A stretch of 64,000 nucleotides of DNA, taken from Nocardia rhizosphaerihabitans (lineage in GTDB: Bacteria; Actinomycetota; Actinomycetes; Mycobacteriales; Mycobacteriaceae). Under the pieces are notes generated by a model. That model had not been told where the DNA came from. It searched no databases and worked only from the letters and a program-made list of their open reading frames with translations. Shown in pieces: positions 51,990-59,728 of this stretch (positions are counted from its first letter, which is position 1; each line of letters starts with the position of its first letter). The stretch covers positions 146,609-210,608 of the forward strand of contig NZ_BMNE01000011.1 of NCBI RefSeq assembly GCF_014646295.1, given 5' to 3'. The position numbers were made by a program, and so were the translations under genes.

Positions 51990-54020
51990 ATGGTTTCCTA
52001 CATCGTGACAGGCGGTACCGGGTTTCTGGGTCGGCGAGTGGTGCGGGGGCTGCTCGCAGCCGACCCCACCGCGATCGTGCACGTGCTCGTGCGCGCCGAG
52101 TCGCTGGCGAAGTTCACCGCGCTGACCGCGCAGCATCCCGACGGCGATCGGGTGTTCGCGCTGGTCGGCGATCTGACCGCCGACGGTCTCGGCTTGGGTG
52201 ACGAGCCGCCGCGCGCGGACCACGTGCTGCATCTGGGCGCCGTCTACGACATGACCGCCGACGAGGAGACCGCGCACGCGGCCAATGTCGCGGGCACCCG
52301 CTCGGTGATCGAGCTGGCGCGCAGGCTCGATGCCGTGCTGCACCACGTGTCCTCGGTGGCGGTGGCCGGTGATCATCGTGGCAAGTTCTTCGAGGAGGAT
52401 TTCGACCTCGGCCAGAACCTGACCTCGCCGTATCACCGCACCAAGTTCGCCGCCGAGAAGCTGGTCCGCGAGGCGACCGACGTGCGCTGGCGGGTGTATC
52501 GCCCGGCGATCGTAGTCGGCGATTCGCGCACCGGCGAGATGGACAAGATCGACGGCCCCTACTACTTCTTCCAGGCGATCGCCGCGCTGTCGGCGCTGCC
52601 CGCCGAGTTGCCGCTGCCGCTGCCCGATCTGGGCGCGACCAATGTTGTCCCGGTCGACTATGTCGCCGAGGCGATGGTGCGGCTGGTGCGCCGCGACGGA
52701 CTGGACGGGCGCACATTCCACCTGGTCAACCCGGAGCCGCAGCCCTTCGGCGACATCTATCGCGCCCTCGCGACCGCGGCGGGCGGCCCTGCGGGCATCG
52801 GCACCGTGCCGGGTAGCGCTCGCGCGCTCAACGGCCTCGGCCATGTTCCCGGCGCGCATGCGGTGCGCGACTTCCTGTTCGAGCAGGCGGGCATTCCGGC
52901 GGCGGTCGCCCCGCATGTCGGTTTCACCGCCGAGTTCGTCGCGGACTCCACCCAGGCCCAGTTGCCCGGGCTGACCGTGCCCGCCTTCGACACCTACGCC
53001 CAGCGGCTGTGGGATTTCTGGCGCGCCAACCTGGATCCGCATCGTGGTCGTCCCGCCGCCGACGCCGACCGGCTCTCGGGCCGGATCGTGCTCATCACCG
53101 GTGCGTCCTCGGGGATCGGTCTGGCCACCGCCCACGCGGTCGCCCGGCGTGGCGCGACCGTGCTCATGGTGGCTCGCGGCGTCGAAGACCTCACCGCCGC
53201 AGCGGAATCCGTGCGCGCCGACGGCGGCACCGCGTTCTCCTACCCGTGCGACATCACCGACGCGACGGCTGTGGACGCCCTGGTAGGGCAGCTGCTGACC
53301 GAGCACGGTCACGTCGACTACCTGATCAACAACGCGGGTCGGTCGATCCGCCGGTCGGTCGCCAACTCGGTGGATCGCATGCACGATTTCGAGCGCACCA
53401 TGGCGGTGAACTACTTCGGCGCCGTGCGGCTGATCCTGGCACTGCTGCCCTCGATGCGTGAGCGGCATTTCGGCCACATCGTCAACATCTCCTCGATCGC
53501 GGTCCAGACCAAGGTGCCCCGGTTCGCCGCCTACGCCGCCAGCAAGTCGGCGCTGGACAACTTCAGCGATATCGCCGCGGTCGAAAACCGTGGCGCCGGT
53601 GTCACTTTCACCTCCATCCGGATGCCGCTGGTACGCACGCCGATGATCGCGCCCACCGATCTCTACCGCGCCCTGCCGCTGCCCGACCCCGAGCGCGCCG
53701 CCGACATCGTGGTCCGCGCCCTGCTCGAACGTCCCGACCGCATCGACACCCCCGTCGGCACCTTCTCCCAGGCCGTGGAGATGTTCCTGCCCTCACTCAA
53801 GCGCACGATCATGCACACCGGCTACCGGCTGTTCGGTGAATCGACCGCGGCGCAGGGCAAGTCGGTCCCGGCGCCGGTGTCCGCCGAGGCCGAGTCGACC
53901 GAGCCCGCCGAGCCGAGCCGCAACGCACTCACCGTGCTGGCTCCGGTTCTCACCCCGCTGATGGTGATGCCGGGCCCGGCTGCCCGCATGAGCCGGATGC
54001 TGCCCGGCGTGCACTGGTAG
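51990..54020 (+). CDS. Fused fatty acyl-CoA reductase (AcrA1-like)
   Basis: A 676-residue two-domain reductase. The N-terminal half is an extended SDR of the thioester-reductase type (YIVTGGTGFLGRRVVRGLL, then YHRTKFAAE with the YxxxK pair at about 145-150). The C-terminal half is a classical SDR (TGASSGIGLATAHAVA, NNAG, YAASKSAL). The same fusion is found in Rv3391/AcrA1 and in bacterial fatty acyl-CoA reductases that make aldehydes and alcohols for wax esters. AGGAGG immediately precedes ATG 51990; the longer frame is rejected. A 16-bp perfect hairpin follows the stop. Confidence 0.92.
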   Translation: MVSYIVTGGTGFLGRRVVRGLLAADPTAIVHVLVRAESLAKFTALTAQHPDGDRVFALVGDLTADGLGLGDEPPRADHVLHLGAVYDMTADEETAHAANVAGTRSVIELARRLDAVLHHVSSVAVAGDHRGKFFEEDFDLGQNLTSPYHRTKFAAEKLVREATDVRWRVYRPAIVVGDSRTGEMDKIDGPYYFFQAIAALSALPAELPLPLPDLGATNVVPVDYVAEAMVRLVRRDGLDGRTFHLVNPEPQPFGDIYRALATAAGGPAGIGTVPGSARALNGLGHVPGAHAVRDFLFEQAGIPAAVAPHVGFTAEFVADSTQAQLPGLTVPAFDTYAQRLWDFWRANLDPHRGRPAADADRLSGRIVLITGASSGIGLATAHAVARRGATVLMVARGVEDLTAAAESVRADGGTAFSYPCDITDATAVDALVGQLLTEHGHVDYLINNAGRSIRRSVANSVDRMHDFERTMAVNYFGAVRLILALLPSMRERHFGHIVNISSIAVQTKVPRFAAYAASKSALDNFSDIAAVENRGAGVTFTSIRMPLVRTPMIAPTDLYRALPLPDPERAADIVVRALLERPDRIDTPVGTFSQAVEMFLPSLKRTIMHTGYRLFGESTAAQGKSVPAPVSAEAESTEPAEPSRNALTVLAPVLTPLMVMPGPAARMSRMLPGVHW

Positions 54021-54039
54021 TCCCCGGACGCCACGATCG

Positions 54040-54074
54040 ACGGGCCGGTCACGACGCTGTCGTGACCGGCCCGT
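54040..54074. terminator. Bidirectional terminator hairpin
   Basis: ACGGGCCGGTCACGAC and GTCGTGACCGGCCCGT form a perfect 16-bp stem around GCT between the convergent reductase (stop 54020) and NmrA-like gene (stop 54081). It is the strongest hairpin seen in the window. Confidence 0.85.
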
Positions 54075-54080
54075 TGTTCG

Positions 54081-54965
54081 TCACCGCAGGTGCGTGCGCG
54101 CCCAGGCGGCGAGGGTGGTCGGTGTCGTGGTGCGGATCGAACGCTCGTCCTCGGCAACGAATCCCGAGCTCGAGCCCTTCGACATGCCCACGATGCCGTC
54201 GATCTGCGCCGCGCCGAGACCGGCGGAGCGCAGGGCGGCCCGCAGCTCGTCGTCGGTGATCCGCACGGCGGTGACGTCGCGGCCGATCTCCGCGCTCAGG
54301 ATCTCGGCGACGTCGACGAAGGTCAGATCCTCCGGTCCGTGCACGGCCTGCACGACTCGCCCCGACCACGCACCGGACAGCAGCCGGGCCGCGGCCACCT
54401 CACCGATGTCGCGCGGGTCGACCCACGGCATGGCGTGGTCGAGCGGCCACGGCGTGGACAGCGTTCCCGACCTGATCTCGTCGAGCTGGGTGAGCAGATT
54501 GGTGAAGAAGTAGCTGCACCGCAGATGCAGCACGTTCGCACCGGTCGCGTCCAGCAGTTCCTCGGTCTGCGCCAATCCGTCGATCTCCCCTGCCCCGGAA
54601 CGCTTCTCGGCCCCGATACTGCTGAGGAACACCGTAGCCTCGATGCCGTTCTCGGTCACCGCTCGCGCCGCCGACTCCCCCATCCGCGCGTACCCGGCCA
54701 CCGGATCACCGTCGATCAGTGCGGGTGGATCGACCCAGAACAACCGATCCGCGCCCCGGGTGGCCGCCACCACCGCCGCCGGATCACCCTGGTCGACCTG
54801 GACCACCTCGACGCACTCCCGCGTGGCCGGATCCAGCCGCGCGGGGTTGCGCATCAACACCGTAGGCCGGACCCCCGCCTGCACCAGCAGCCGGACCACG
54901 CGCGAGCCCACATGCCCGAGCGGTGTGGTGACGACAGTCCTCTTCTCGTGTGCACTCTGTTCCAT
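54081..54965 (-). CDS. NmrA-like NAD(P)-binding protein
   Basis: A 294-residue atypical SDR. The nucleotide loop is TTPLGHVGSRVVRLLVQAG, a variant of GATGxxG, with RNPARLDP (NADP-type arginine) after the second strand. FLSSIGAEK and YFFTNLLTQLDEI are further NmrA features; the usual Tyr-x3-Lys is absent. Members serve as redox sensors or as quinone/isoflavone-type reductases. It starts 74 bases after the rubredoxin reductase stop, in the same direction, and could be the last gene of the alk operon. Confidence 0.85.
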   Translation of the reverse strand: MEQSAHEKRTVVTTPLGHVGSRVVRLLVQAGVRPTVLMRNPARLDPATRECVEVVQVDQGDPAAVVAATRGADRLFWVDPPALIDGDPVAGYARMGESAARAVTENGIEATVFLSSIGAEKRSGAGEIDGLAQTEELLDATGANVLHLRCSYFFTNLLTQLDEIRSGTLSTPWPLDHAMPWVDPRDIGEVAAARLLSGAWSGRVVQAVHGPEDLTFVDVAEILSAEIGRDVTAVRITDDELRAALRSAGLGAAQIDGIVGMSKGSSSGFVAEDERSIRTTTPTTLAAWARTHLR

Positions 54966-55039
54966 ACCCGGACGTTACGACCGATCGCGGTCAGTCTCCG
55001 GCCGCAATGGCAGGTGCATGGTCGGCGAGTGCGCGCGGA

Positions 55040-56233
55040 TCAACGAGCGGTGGCCGTGGTCAGCGATGCACCGGCCCGCCAGGTCTCACCCGCGGCGATG
55101 AGCGGGCGGGTCGCCCGGAGTTCGCGCGGTCTGCCCATGGCGACGGCCCCGACGGGGCGACCGTCACGCAGTGCCACCGCGAGGAAGTCCTTGGCATCGA
55201 GGTCACCGTCGACGACCAGGTCGTCGTGGGGGTGGACCCAGCCCGCGAACTGCAGCGAGACTCCGTGCTGATCGGTCCAGCCCCACGGGACTTCCGCGAC
55301 CGCGGCCGGGTGGCCGAGGATGGACATGGCGGCCGCCGCGCCGGCTGTCATGGCCGAGTTCCAGTGCTGGCCACGTTCGAATTCGCCACGGAGCGGGTGG
55401 AATCCGGTGGTGGCGTCACCGGCGGCGAAGACGCCGGGGGCCGAGGTGCGGTAGTGCTGGTCGACGATGATGCCGTCGTTCACCGCTATGCCGGCGGCCT
55501 CGGCCAGAGTGGTCTCGGGAACCGAGCCGATGGCGACCAGCGCCGCGGCCGCCGACCAGGTTCGCCCGTCGGCGGTGGTGGCCGTGACGCCGTCGCTGGT
55601 GTCGACGAGTTGAGTTGTCGCGACGTTGTTCTCGACCACCACACCGTGCTCCACATGGATGCGGTGCACCAGCTCCGACACTGCCGCAGGCACCACCCGA
55701 TCCAGCAGCGCCGGACCGGCGTTGAGCACCGTCACCTGCGCGCCGAGCCCGCGGGCGGTGGCCGCCACCTCGCAGCCGATCAGCCCACCGCCGACGATCA
55801 GCAGCGAACCACCGTCGACGACGGCCGCGCGGAGTGCGCTGATGTCGGCACGGGTGCGCAGTGTGTGCACCCGCGCCGACGCGGTGCCGATGGACCGGGC
55901 GCGCGCACCGGTGGCCAGCAGCAGGCTGTCGTAGCCGAGCACCTCACCGGTGCCCAATCGCACTGTCGCACGGTCGGTGTCGACGGCTGCCACGCCGAAG
56001 GCCGGGCGCAGATCGATCCGGTTGTCGGTCCAGAACTTCACCGGCTTGAGCAGGGCGCGATCGAACGACCCGGCGCCGGACAGGAGTTCCTTGGACACCG
56101 CGGGCCGGCGGTACGGCAGGTCCGGTTCGGCGCCGACGAGGACGATCTCGCCGTCGTACCCCTCGCGCCGCAGCGTCTGGGCCGCGGTGGCACCGGCGAC
56201 ACCGGTGCCGGCGATCACGATCCTGGCGCTCAT
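55040..56233 (-). CDS. rubB: Rubredoxin reductase
   Basis: A 397-residue FAD/NAD oxidoreductase that passes electrons from NADH to rubredoxin. FAD loop VIAGTGVAGATAAQTL at the N-terminus, LPYRRPAVSK, NAD loop LIVGGGLIGCEVAA near 150 and GVFAAGDATTGF near 270 are all present. The start at ATG 56233 overlaps the TGA of the second rubredoxin gene. Together with AlkB and two rubredoxins it gives a complete alkane hydroxylase electron chain. Confidence 0.93.
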   Translation of the reverse strand: MSARIVIAGTGVAGATAAQTLRREGYDGEIVLVGAEPDLPYRRPAVSKELLSGAGSFDRALLKPVKFWTDNRIDLRPAFGVAAVDTDRATVRLGTGEVLGYDSLLLATGARARSIGTASARVHTLRTRADISALRAAVVDGGSLLIVGGGLIGCEVAATARGLGAQVTVLNAGPALLDRVVPAAVSELVHRIHVEHGVVVENNVATTQLVDTSDGVTATTADGRTWSAAAALVAIGSVPETTLAEAAGIAVNDGIIVDQHYRTSAPGVFAAGDATTGFHPLRGEFERGQHWNSAMTAGAAAAMSILGHPAAVAEVPWGWTDQHGVSLQFAGWVHPHDDLVVDGDLDAKDFLAVALRDGRPVGAVAMGRPRELRATRPLIAAGETWRAGASLTTATAR

Positions 56234-56412
56234 CCGCGGCTCACCTCGAGCATCTCGAAGTCGGCCTTGGCGGCGCCGCAGTCCGGGCACGACCAGTCGT
56301 CGGGGATGTCGTCCCAGCGGGTGCCCGGCTCGATGCCGTCCTCGGGCCAGCCCTGCGCCTCATCGTATTCGAATCCGCACTGCACGCAACGGAACAGCTT
56401 GTAGTCGTTCAT
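56230..56412 (-). CDS. rubA2: Rubredoxin 2 (AlkG2 type)
   Basis: A 60-residue iron protein. Two pairs, CVQCGFEYDE and CPDCGAAKADF, form the Fe(Cys)4 centre; WPEDGIEPGTRWDDIPDDW lies between. I set the start at ATG 56412 because it overlaps the upstream TGA and gives the standard N-terminus MNDYKLFRC. It is the electron donor type that can transfer to AlkB, in contrast to the first rubredoxin, which typically cannot; this assignment follows the known order in rhodococci. Confidence 0.93.
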   Translation of the reverse strand: MNDYKLFRCVQCGFEYDEAQGWPEDGIEPGTRWDDIPDDWSCPDCGAAKADFEMLEVSRG

Positions 56413-56585
56413 CGCGAGACCTCGTCGCTCAGCTGGAAATCGAGCTTCTCGCGGACTCCGCAGTCGGGGCAGCACCAGTCGTCGGGAATCGCCGACCACG
56501 CCGTGCCCGCGGGGAAACCCTCACGGGGAGCACCGGTTTGCTCGTCGTAGCGGTAGTCGCACACGGGACAGATGTAGGCAGCCAT
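56409..56585 (-). CDS. rubA1: Rubredoxin 1 (AlkG1 type)
   Basis: A 58-residue rubredoxin with CPVCDYRYDE and CPDCGVREKLDF. The ATG at 56585 overlaps the AlkB TGA by one base, and its own stop overlaps the second rubredoxin start. The basic insert after the second pair (CGVREK) is typical of AlkG1-type rubredoxins, whose role next to AlkB is not understood. Confidence 0.93.
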   Translation of the reverse strand: MAAYICPVCDYRYDEQTGAPREGFPAGTAWSAIPDDWCCPDCGVREKLDFQLSDEVSR

Positions 56586-57808
56586 CAGCGCGCTCCGTAC
56601 TTCGCCAGGACCTTGTCCCGCTTGGCGGGCTGGATGTTCACGCGGGTGATGTCGCCGTCGTAGTGCGCGAGCACACGCGGGTCCATCACCTTGCGCCACA
56701 GCGGCGTCAGGTAGGCCAGGCCGATCAAGCTGGCGTAGCCGCTGGGCAGTTCGGGCGCGCCGTCCATGTGCCGCAGCGTCTGATAGCGGCGGGTCGGGTT
56801 GGCGTGGTGATCGCTGTGCCGTTGCAGGTGGTAGAGGAAGATATTGGTGACGATGTGGTCGGAGTTCCAGCTGTGCTCGGGGGTGCAGCGCTCGTAGCGA
56901 CCCGAGGCGGTCTTCTGCCGGAGCAGACCGTAGTGCTCGAGATAGTTCACCGTCTCCAGCAGCGAGAACCCGTAGACCGCCTGGATCAGCAGGAACGGCA
57001 GGATCACCGGACCGAACACCGCGACCAGCACCGCCCACAGCACCACCGTCATCAGCCACGCGTTGAGCACATCGTTGTGAATCGTGAACGGCCCCTTGCC
57101 GAGTCGCTCGAGGCGAGTGCGCTCGAGCTCCCACGCCGAGATCAGGCTGCCCCACACGCTGCGCGGCAGGAAGGTCCAGAACGACTCACCGAAGCGGGCA
57201 CTGGCCGGATCCTCCGGAGTGGACACCCGCACGTGGTGTCCGCGATTGTGCTCGATGTAGAAGTGGCCGTACCCGGTCTGGGCGAGGGTGATCTTCGACA
57301 GCCAGCGCTCCAGCTCGTCCTTCTTGTGGCCGAGTTCGTGCGCGGTATTGATACCGATGCCGCCCATCGCGCCGATGGTGAAGGCCAGGCCGATCTTCGA
57401 CAGGACGCCGAGGCCACCGTCGATGCCGAGCCAGGACAGGTTGTCGGCCGACCACAGGTAGCAGGCGAAGACCAGGCTCACCAGCTGCAGCGGGATGTAG
57501 GCATAGGTGCAGTACCGGTAGTAGCGGTCGTTCTCGAGCAGTTCCATCACCTCCTCCGGCGGGTTCTTGCCGTCGGGGCCGAAGAAGCGATCCAGGATCG
57601 GCAGCAGCACGTACACCAGCAGCGGCCCCAGCCACCACCAGACCGGCGCGACCGACTGCCAGCCCAGCTGATTGAAGGCCCACACGAAGGCCGAGGCCAG
57701 CAGCGCGGAACTAGGCGCGACCAGGCCGAACAGCCACAGGTAGCGCTTGGGATCGCGCCAGTGCAGGACTGCCGCCGACCCTTCGTGGTCGATGCGAGAT
57801 GTCGTCAT
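56585..57808 (-). CDS. alkB: Alkane 1-monooxygenase
   Basis: A 407-residue membrane di-iron hydroxylase that converts n-alkanes to 1-alkanols. The histidine boxes are HELGHKK (157-163), EHNRGHH (186-192) and LQRHSDHH (328-335), with the NYLEHYG signature at 288-294. Six membrane helices are expected (about 25-45, 55-75, 105-120, 135-155, 250-285). It heads the operon alkB-rubA1-rubA2-rubB, all joined by one- to four-base overlaps. The upstream interval has operator-like palindromes and a divergent TetR gene. Confidence 0.97.
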   Translation of the reverse strand: MTTSRIDHEGSAAVLHWRDPKRYLWLFGLVAPSSALLASAFVWAFNQLGWQSVAPVWWWLGPLLVYVLLPILDRFFGPDGKNPPEEVMELLENDRYYRYCTYAYIPLQLVSLVFACYLWSADNLSWLGIDGGLGVLSKIGLAFTIGAMGGIGINTAHELGHKKDELERWLSKITLAQTGYGHFYIEHNRGHHVRVSTPEDPASARFGESFWTFLPRSVWGSLISAWELERTRLERLGKGPFTIHNDVLNAWLMTVVLWAVLVAVFGPVILPFLLIQAVYGFSLLETVNYLEHYGLLRQKTASGRYERCTPEHSWNSDHIVTNIFLYHLQRHSDHHANPTRRYQTLRHMDGAPELPSGYASLIGLAYLTPLWRKVMDPRVLAHYDGDITRVNIQPAKRDKVLAKYGAR

Positions 57809-57874
57809 GTCGTTCTCCTGATCGCCGAGACACTAGCTCGGTCATTGCCGTGTCCGTTTACAACATAGCGTGAT

Positions 57875-57903
57875 GTGTTCTCAGTGAATACACTCTTTAA
57901 GAG
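57875..57903. promoter_or_regulatory. Operator-like palindromes between alkB and the TetR gene
   Basis: GTGTTCTCAGTGAATACAC (57875-57893, 7 of 9 pairs) runs directly into CTCTTTAAGAG (57893-57903, perfect 5-bp arms). They lie in the 126-bp divergent interval and are likely binding sites of the TetR protein. The A/T-rich flank should hold both promoters. Confidence 0.55.
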
Positions 57904-57934
57904 AATGTCAATGAAGAAGCAGAACTGGTAGCAC

Positions 57935-58552
57935 ATGTACGATGGTCGGGTGGTCGAATCGCCGAACTTCCAAGCCGAGATGCGTCAGCTGTTGCGCGAC
58001 CGCATGCTCGATGCCGCCCGCACGATGGTCGTCACCGAGGGGTGGGGTGCGGTCAACATGTCGCGCGTGGCCAAGGAAGTCGGCATCAGCAGGCCCGTCC
58101 TCTACAAGGAGATCGGCACCAAGCAGGCGCTCGCGGACGCGCTGATCGAGCGTGAGCTCGGCATCTACCTGGCCGGGATCGCCGAGACGCTGGCCGAGTA
58201 TCCGGCGGACATGATCGCGGGCATGACCGCGGCCGCGGACTACGCCCTGCGCAACGCGGGCGACAACACCCTGATCAAGGCCGTGCTCTCGGCGCGCAGC
58301 GAGGGTGACACCGCGCTGCTGCCCGCCCTGATGAGCGACCCGGAACCGGTTCTCGGCCGCGCGGTCGCCGCGCTGACCGGCACCGTGCGCGAGCTGCACC
58401 TGCTCGCGGAATTGTCCGACGAGGAACTCACCTCGGTCGTCGAGATCATGGTCCGGCTGACCCTGAGCCATCTCTTCCAGCCGACCGGGAGCGTGGACCG
58501 CGCGGTGGCGCAGATCGGGCGCGTGCTGTCCGGCGTACTGCCCGCCGCCTGA
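57935..58552 (+). CDS. TetR regulator of the alkane hydroxylase operon
   Basis: A 205-residue TetR protein with its helix-turn-helix in about residues 20-65: AARTMVVTEGWGAVNMSRVA, then PVLYKEIGTKQAL. It is divergent from alkB over a short palindromic interval, so it very probably represses the alk operon until an alkane-derived acyl compound appears. In rhodococcal alkB1 clusters the TetR gene (alkU) is downstream and co-directional; here it is upstream and divergent. The symbol is withheld. Its stop lies within a hairpin shared with the convergent cutinase gene. Confidence 0.9.
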   Translation: MYDGRVVESPNFQAEMRQLLRDRMLDAARTMVVTEGWGAVNMSRVAKEVGISRPVLYKEIGTKQALADALIERELGIYLAGIAETLAEYPADMIAGMTAAADYALRNAGDNTLIKAVLSARSEGDTALLPALMSDPEPVLGRAVAALTGTVRELHLLAELSDEELTSVVEIMVRLTLSHLFQPTGSVDRAVAQIGRVLSGVLPAA

Positions 58553-58563
58553 CGACGGCGGGC
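58540..58563. terminator. Hairpin at the TetR/cutinase convergence
   Basis: GCCCGCCG and CGGCGGGC form a perfect 8-bp stem with an 8-nt loop that contains the TetR stop codon; the cutinase stop is at 58571. Confidence 0.6.
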
Positions 58564-58570
58564 AGCGGGC

Positions 58571-59233
58571 TCACAGCCGCGCATTCACCTGCCCGGACGC
58601 GTTCGCGAACGCCCAGCTGTAGGCGCCGTGCGCGGTCGGGAACACCCCGCCCGCGCACACCGGATCGCCTGCGGTGCAATAGTTCGCGGTGCGATCGGCG
58701 TACAACGGCGCGACCGTGCCGCCGACGAGCCGCAGCGGGTCGCCGAACAGCAGTACCGCGACGACCCGGGACGACATCTCGGGCGGCAGCACATACATTC
58801 CCGGCAGGAGCATCATCGCAGGCGAGCCGAGGACGCCGTGGGTCACCGCCGCGCCCTGCGAGTAGCCGACGAGCACGAACCGCTGGTCGGGGCAGGCGGC
58901 GGCCCGCGCGAGCAGGTGCCCGGTCATCGCCCTGGTGCCGTCGGAGACCGAGGAGGGAACCAGCAGGTCCGCCGGGTACTCGACACGGTGGGCGGAGGTG
59001 TCGACCGGTAGCTGCGCGCTGAGGACCGCGTAGAGCGGGTCGCCCACCACCGCGCCCAGATAGCCGGGTTCGTTTGTGCCGCGGGCGACCACGACATCGA
59101 GCGTGGCACAACTGTGCGCCCACGCTGTCAGCCCGGGGGACATCGCTGTCCCGATTCCCGCGGCCAGTAGCAACACCGACAGCGCTCGCGCTGTATGTCC
59201 TGCGACGTTACGAATTACCTTCCGGTTGATCAT
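58571..59233 (-). CDS. Exported cutinase-family esterase
   Basis: A 220-residue secreted alpha/beta hydrolase. Residues 1-38 are a signal peptide ending in AWA. The catalytic triad is readable: Ser125 in GYSQG, Asp190 in AGDPVC and His202 in AHGAY. The cysteines at 42, 114, 186 and 193 match the two disulfides of cutinases. The start at ATG 59233 has a purine-rich GGTGGA upstream; the longer frame is not supported. Actinobacterial members hydrolyse lipid esters or polyesters outside the cell; this fits the lipid-degrading neighbourhood. Confidence 0.92.
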   Translation of the reverse strand: MINRKVIRNVAGHTARALSVLLLAAGIGTAMSPGLTAWAHSCATLDVVVARGTNEPGYLGAVVGDPLYAVLSAQLPVDTSAHRVEYPADLLVPSSVSDGTRAMTGHLLARAAACPDQRFVLVGYSQGAAVTHGVLGSPAMMLLPGMYVLPPEMSSRVVAVLLFGDPLRLVGGTVAPLYADRTANYCTAGDPVCAGGVFPTAHGAYSWAFANASGQVNARL

Positions 59234-59414
59234 GGCATCCACCCACTCACGCCGTTGTGAGAATAAAGAGAGAGCGATCACCGTCCACCGCAACGGTATT
59301 CGGCGTGCTCAAGGGTGGAATACCCGCTGACCTGCATCGACTCGACCCGAACTCGGCATCTCTTACGCCACGGTCAGGTCTCGGATCGCCTGCGGCACAA
59401 GGCCGCCGACGCGA

Positions 59415-59630
59415 TCAGTGCTTCTTGGGCTTTTTCTTCTTCTTGGGCTTGTCGTGGTCGGGCTCCCATTCGTAGCCGGGAACGCCGCGCTCGCAGTAGG
59501 AGTTCTCGACCAGGACATCGCCCTGGTCGCGTTCGCACCAGCGCTCGCTGCGCGAGCAGGAGGTGGCGCCCAGACCGGCGGCGACCGCGAGGACGAGCAC
59601 GGCGGCACCGGTGCGGGTTCGGACGTTCAT
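59415..59630 (-). CDS. Small lipoprotein with lysine-rich tail
   Basis: A 71-residue exported peptide. Residues 1-24 form a signal peptide, with a likely lipidated Cys25 (ATSC, not a canonical lipobox). The mature part has further cysteines at about 32 and 47, an acidic middle and the C-terminal run PKKKKKPKKH. GGGGAAG precedes ATG 59630. No family is recognised. A lysine tail on a lipoprotein suggests binding to anionic envelope polymers or membranes. It is alone, divergent from the FAD-dehydrogenase gene. Confidence 0.7.
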   Translation of the reverse strand: MNVRTRTGAAVLVLAVAAGLGATSCSRSERWCERDQGDVLVENSYCERGVPGYEWEPDHDKPKKKKKPKKH

Positions 59631-59728
59631 GGCTTCCCCAAGTCTCTCTCGAAATGAAACACCGCTGGTCAGGGCATTTTCCAACACTTACCCCCGGCCA
59701 CCGACGCACCAATGCTACGTTCCGTGGC

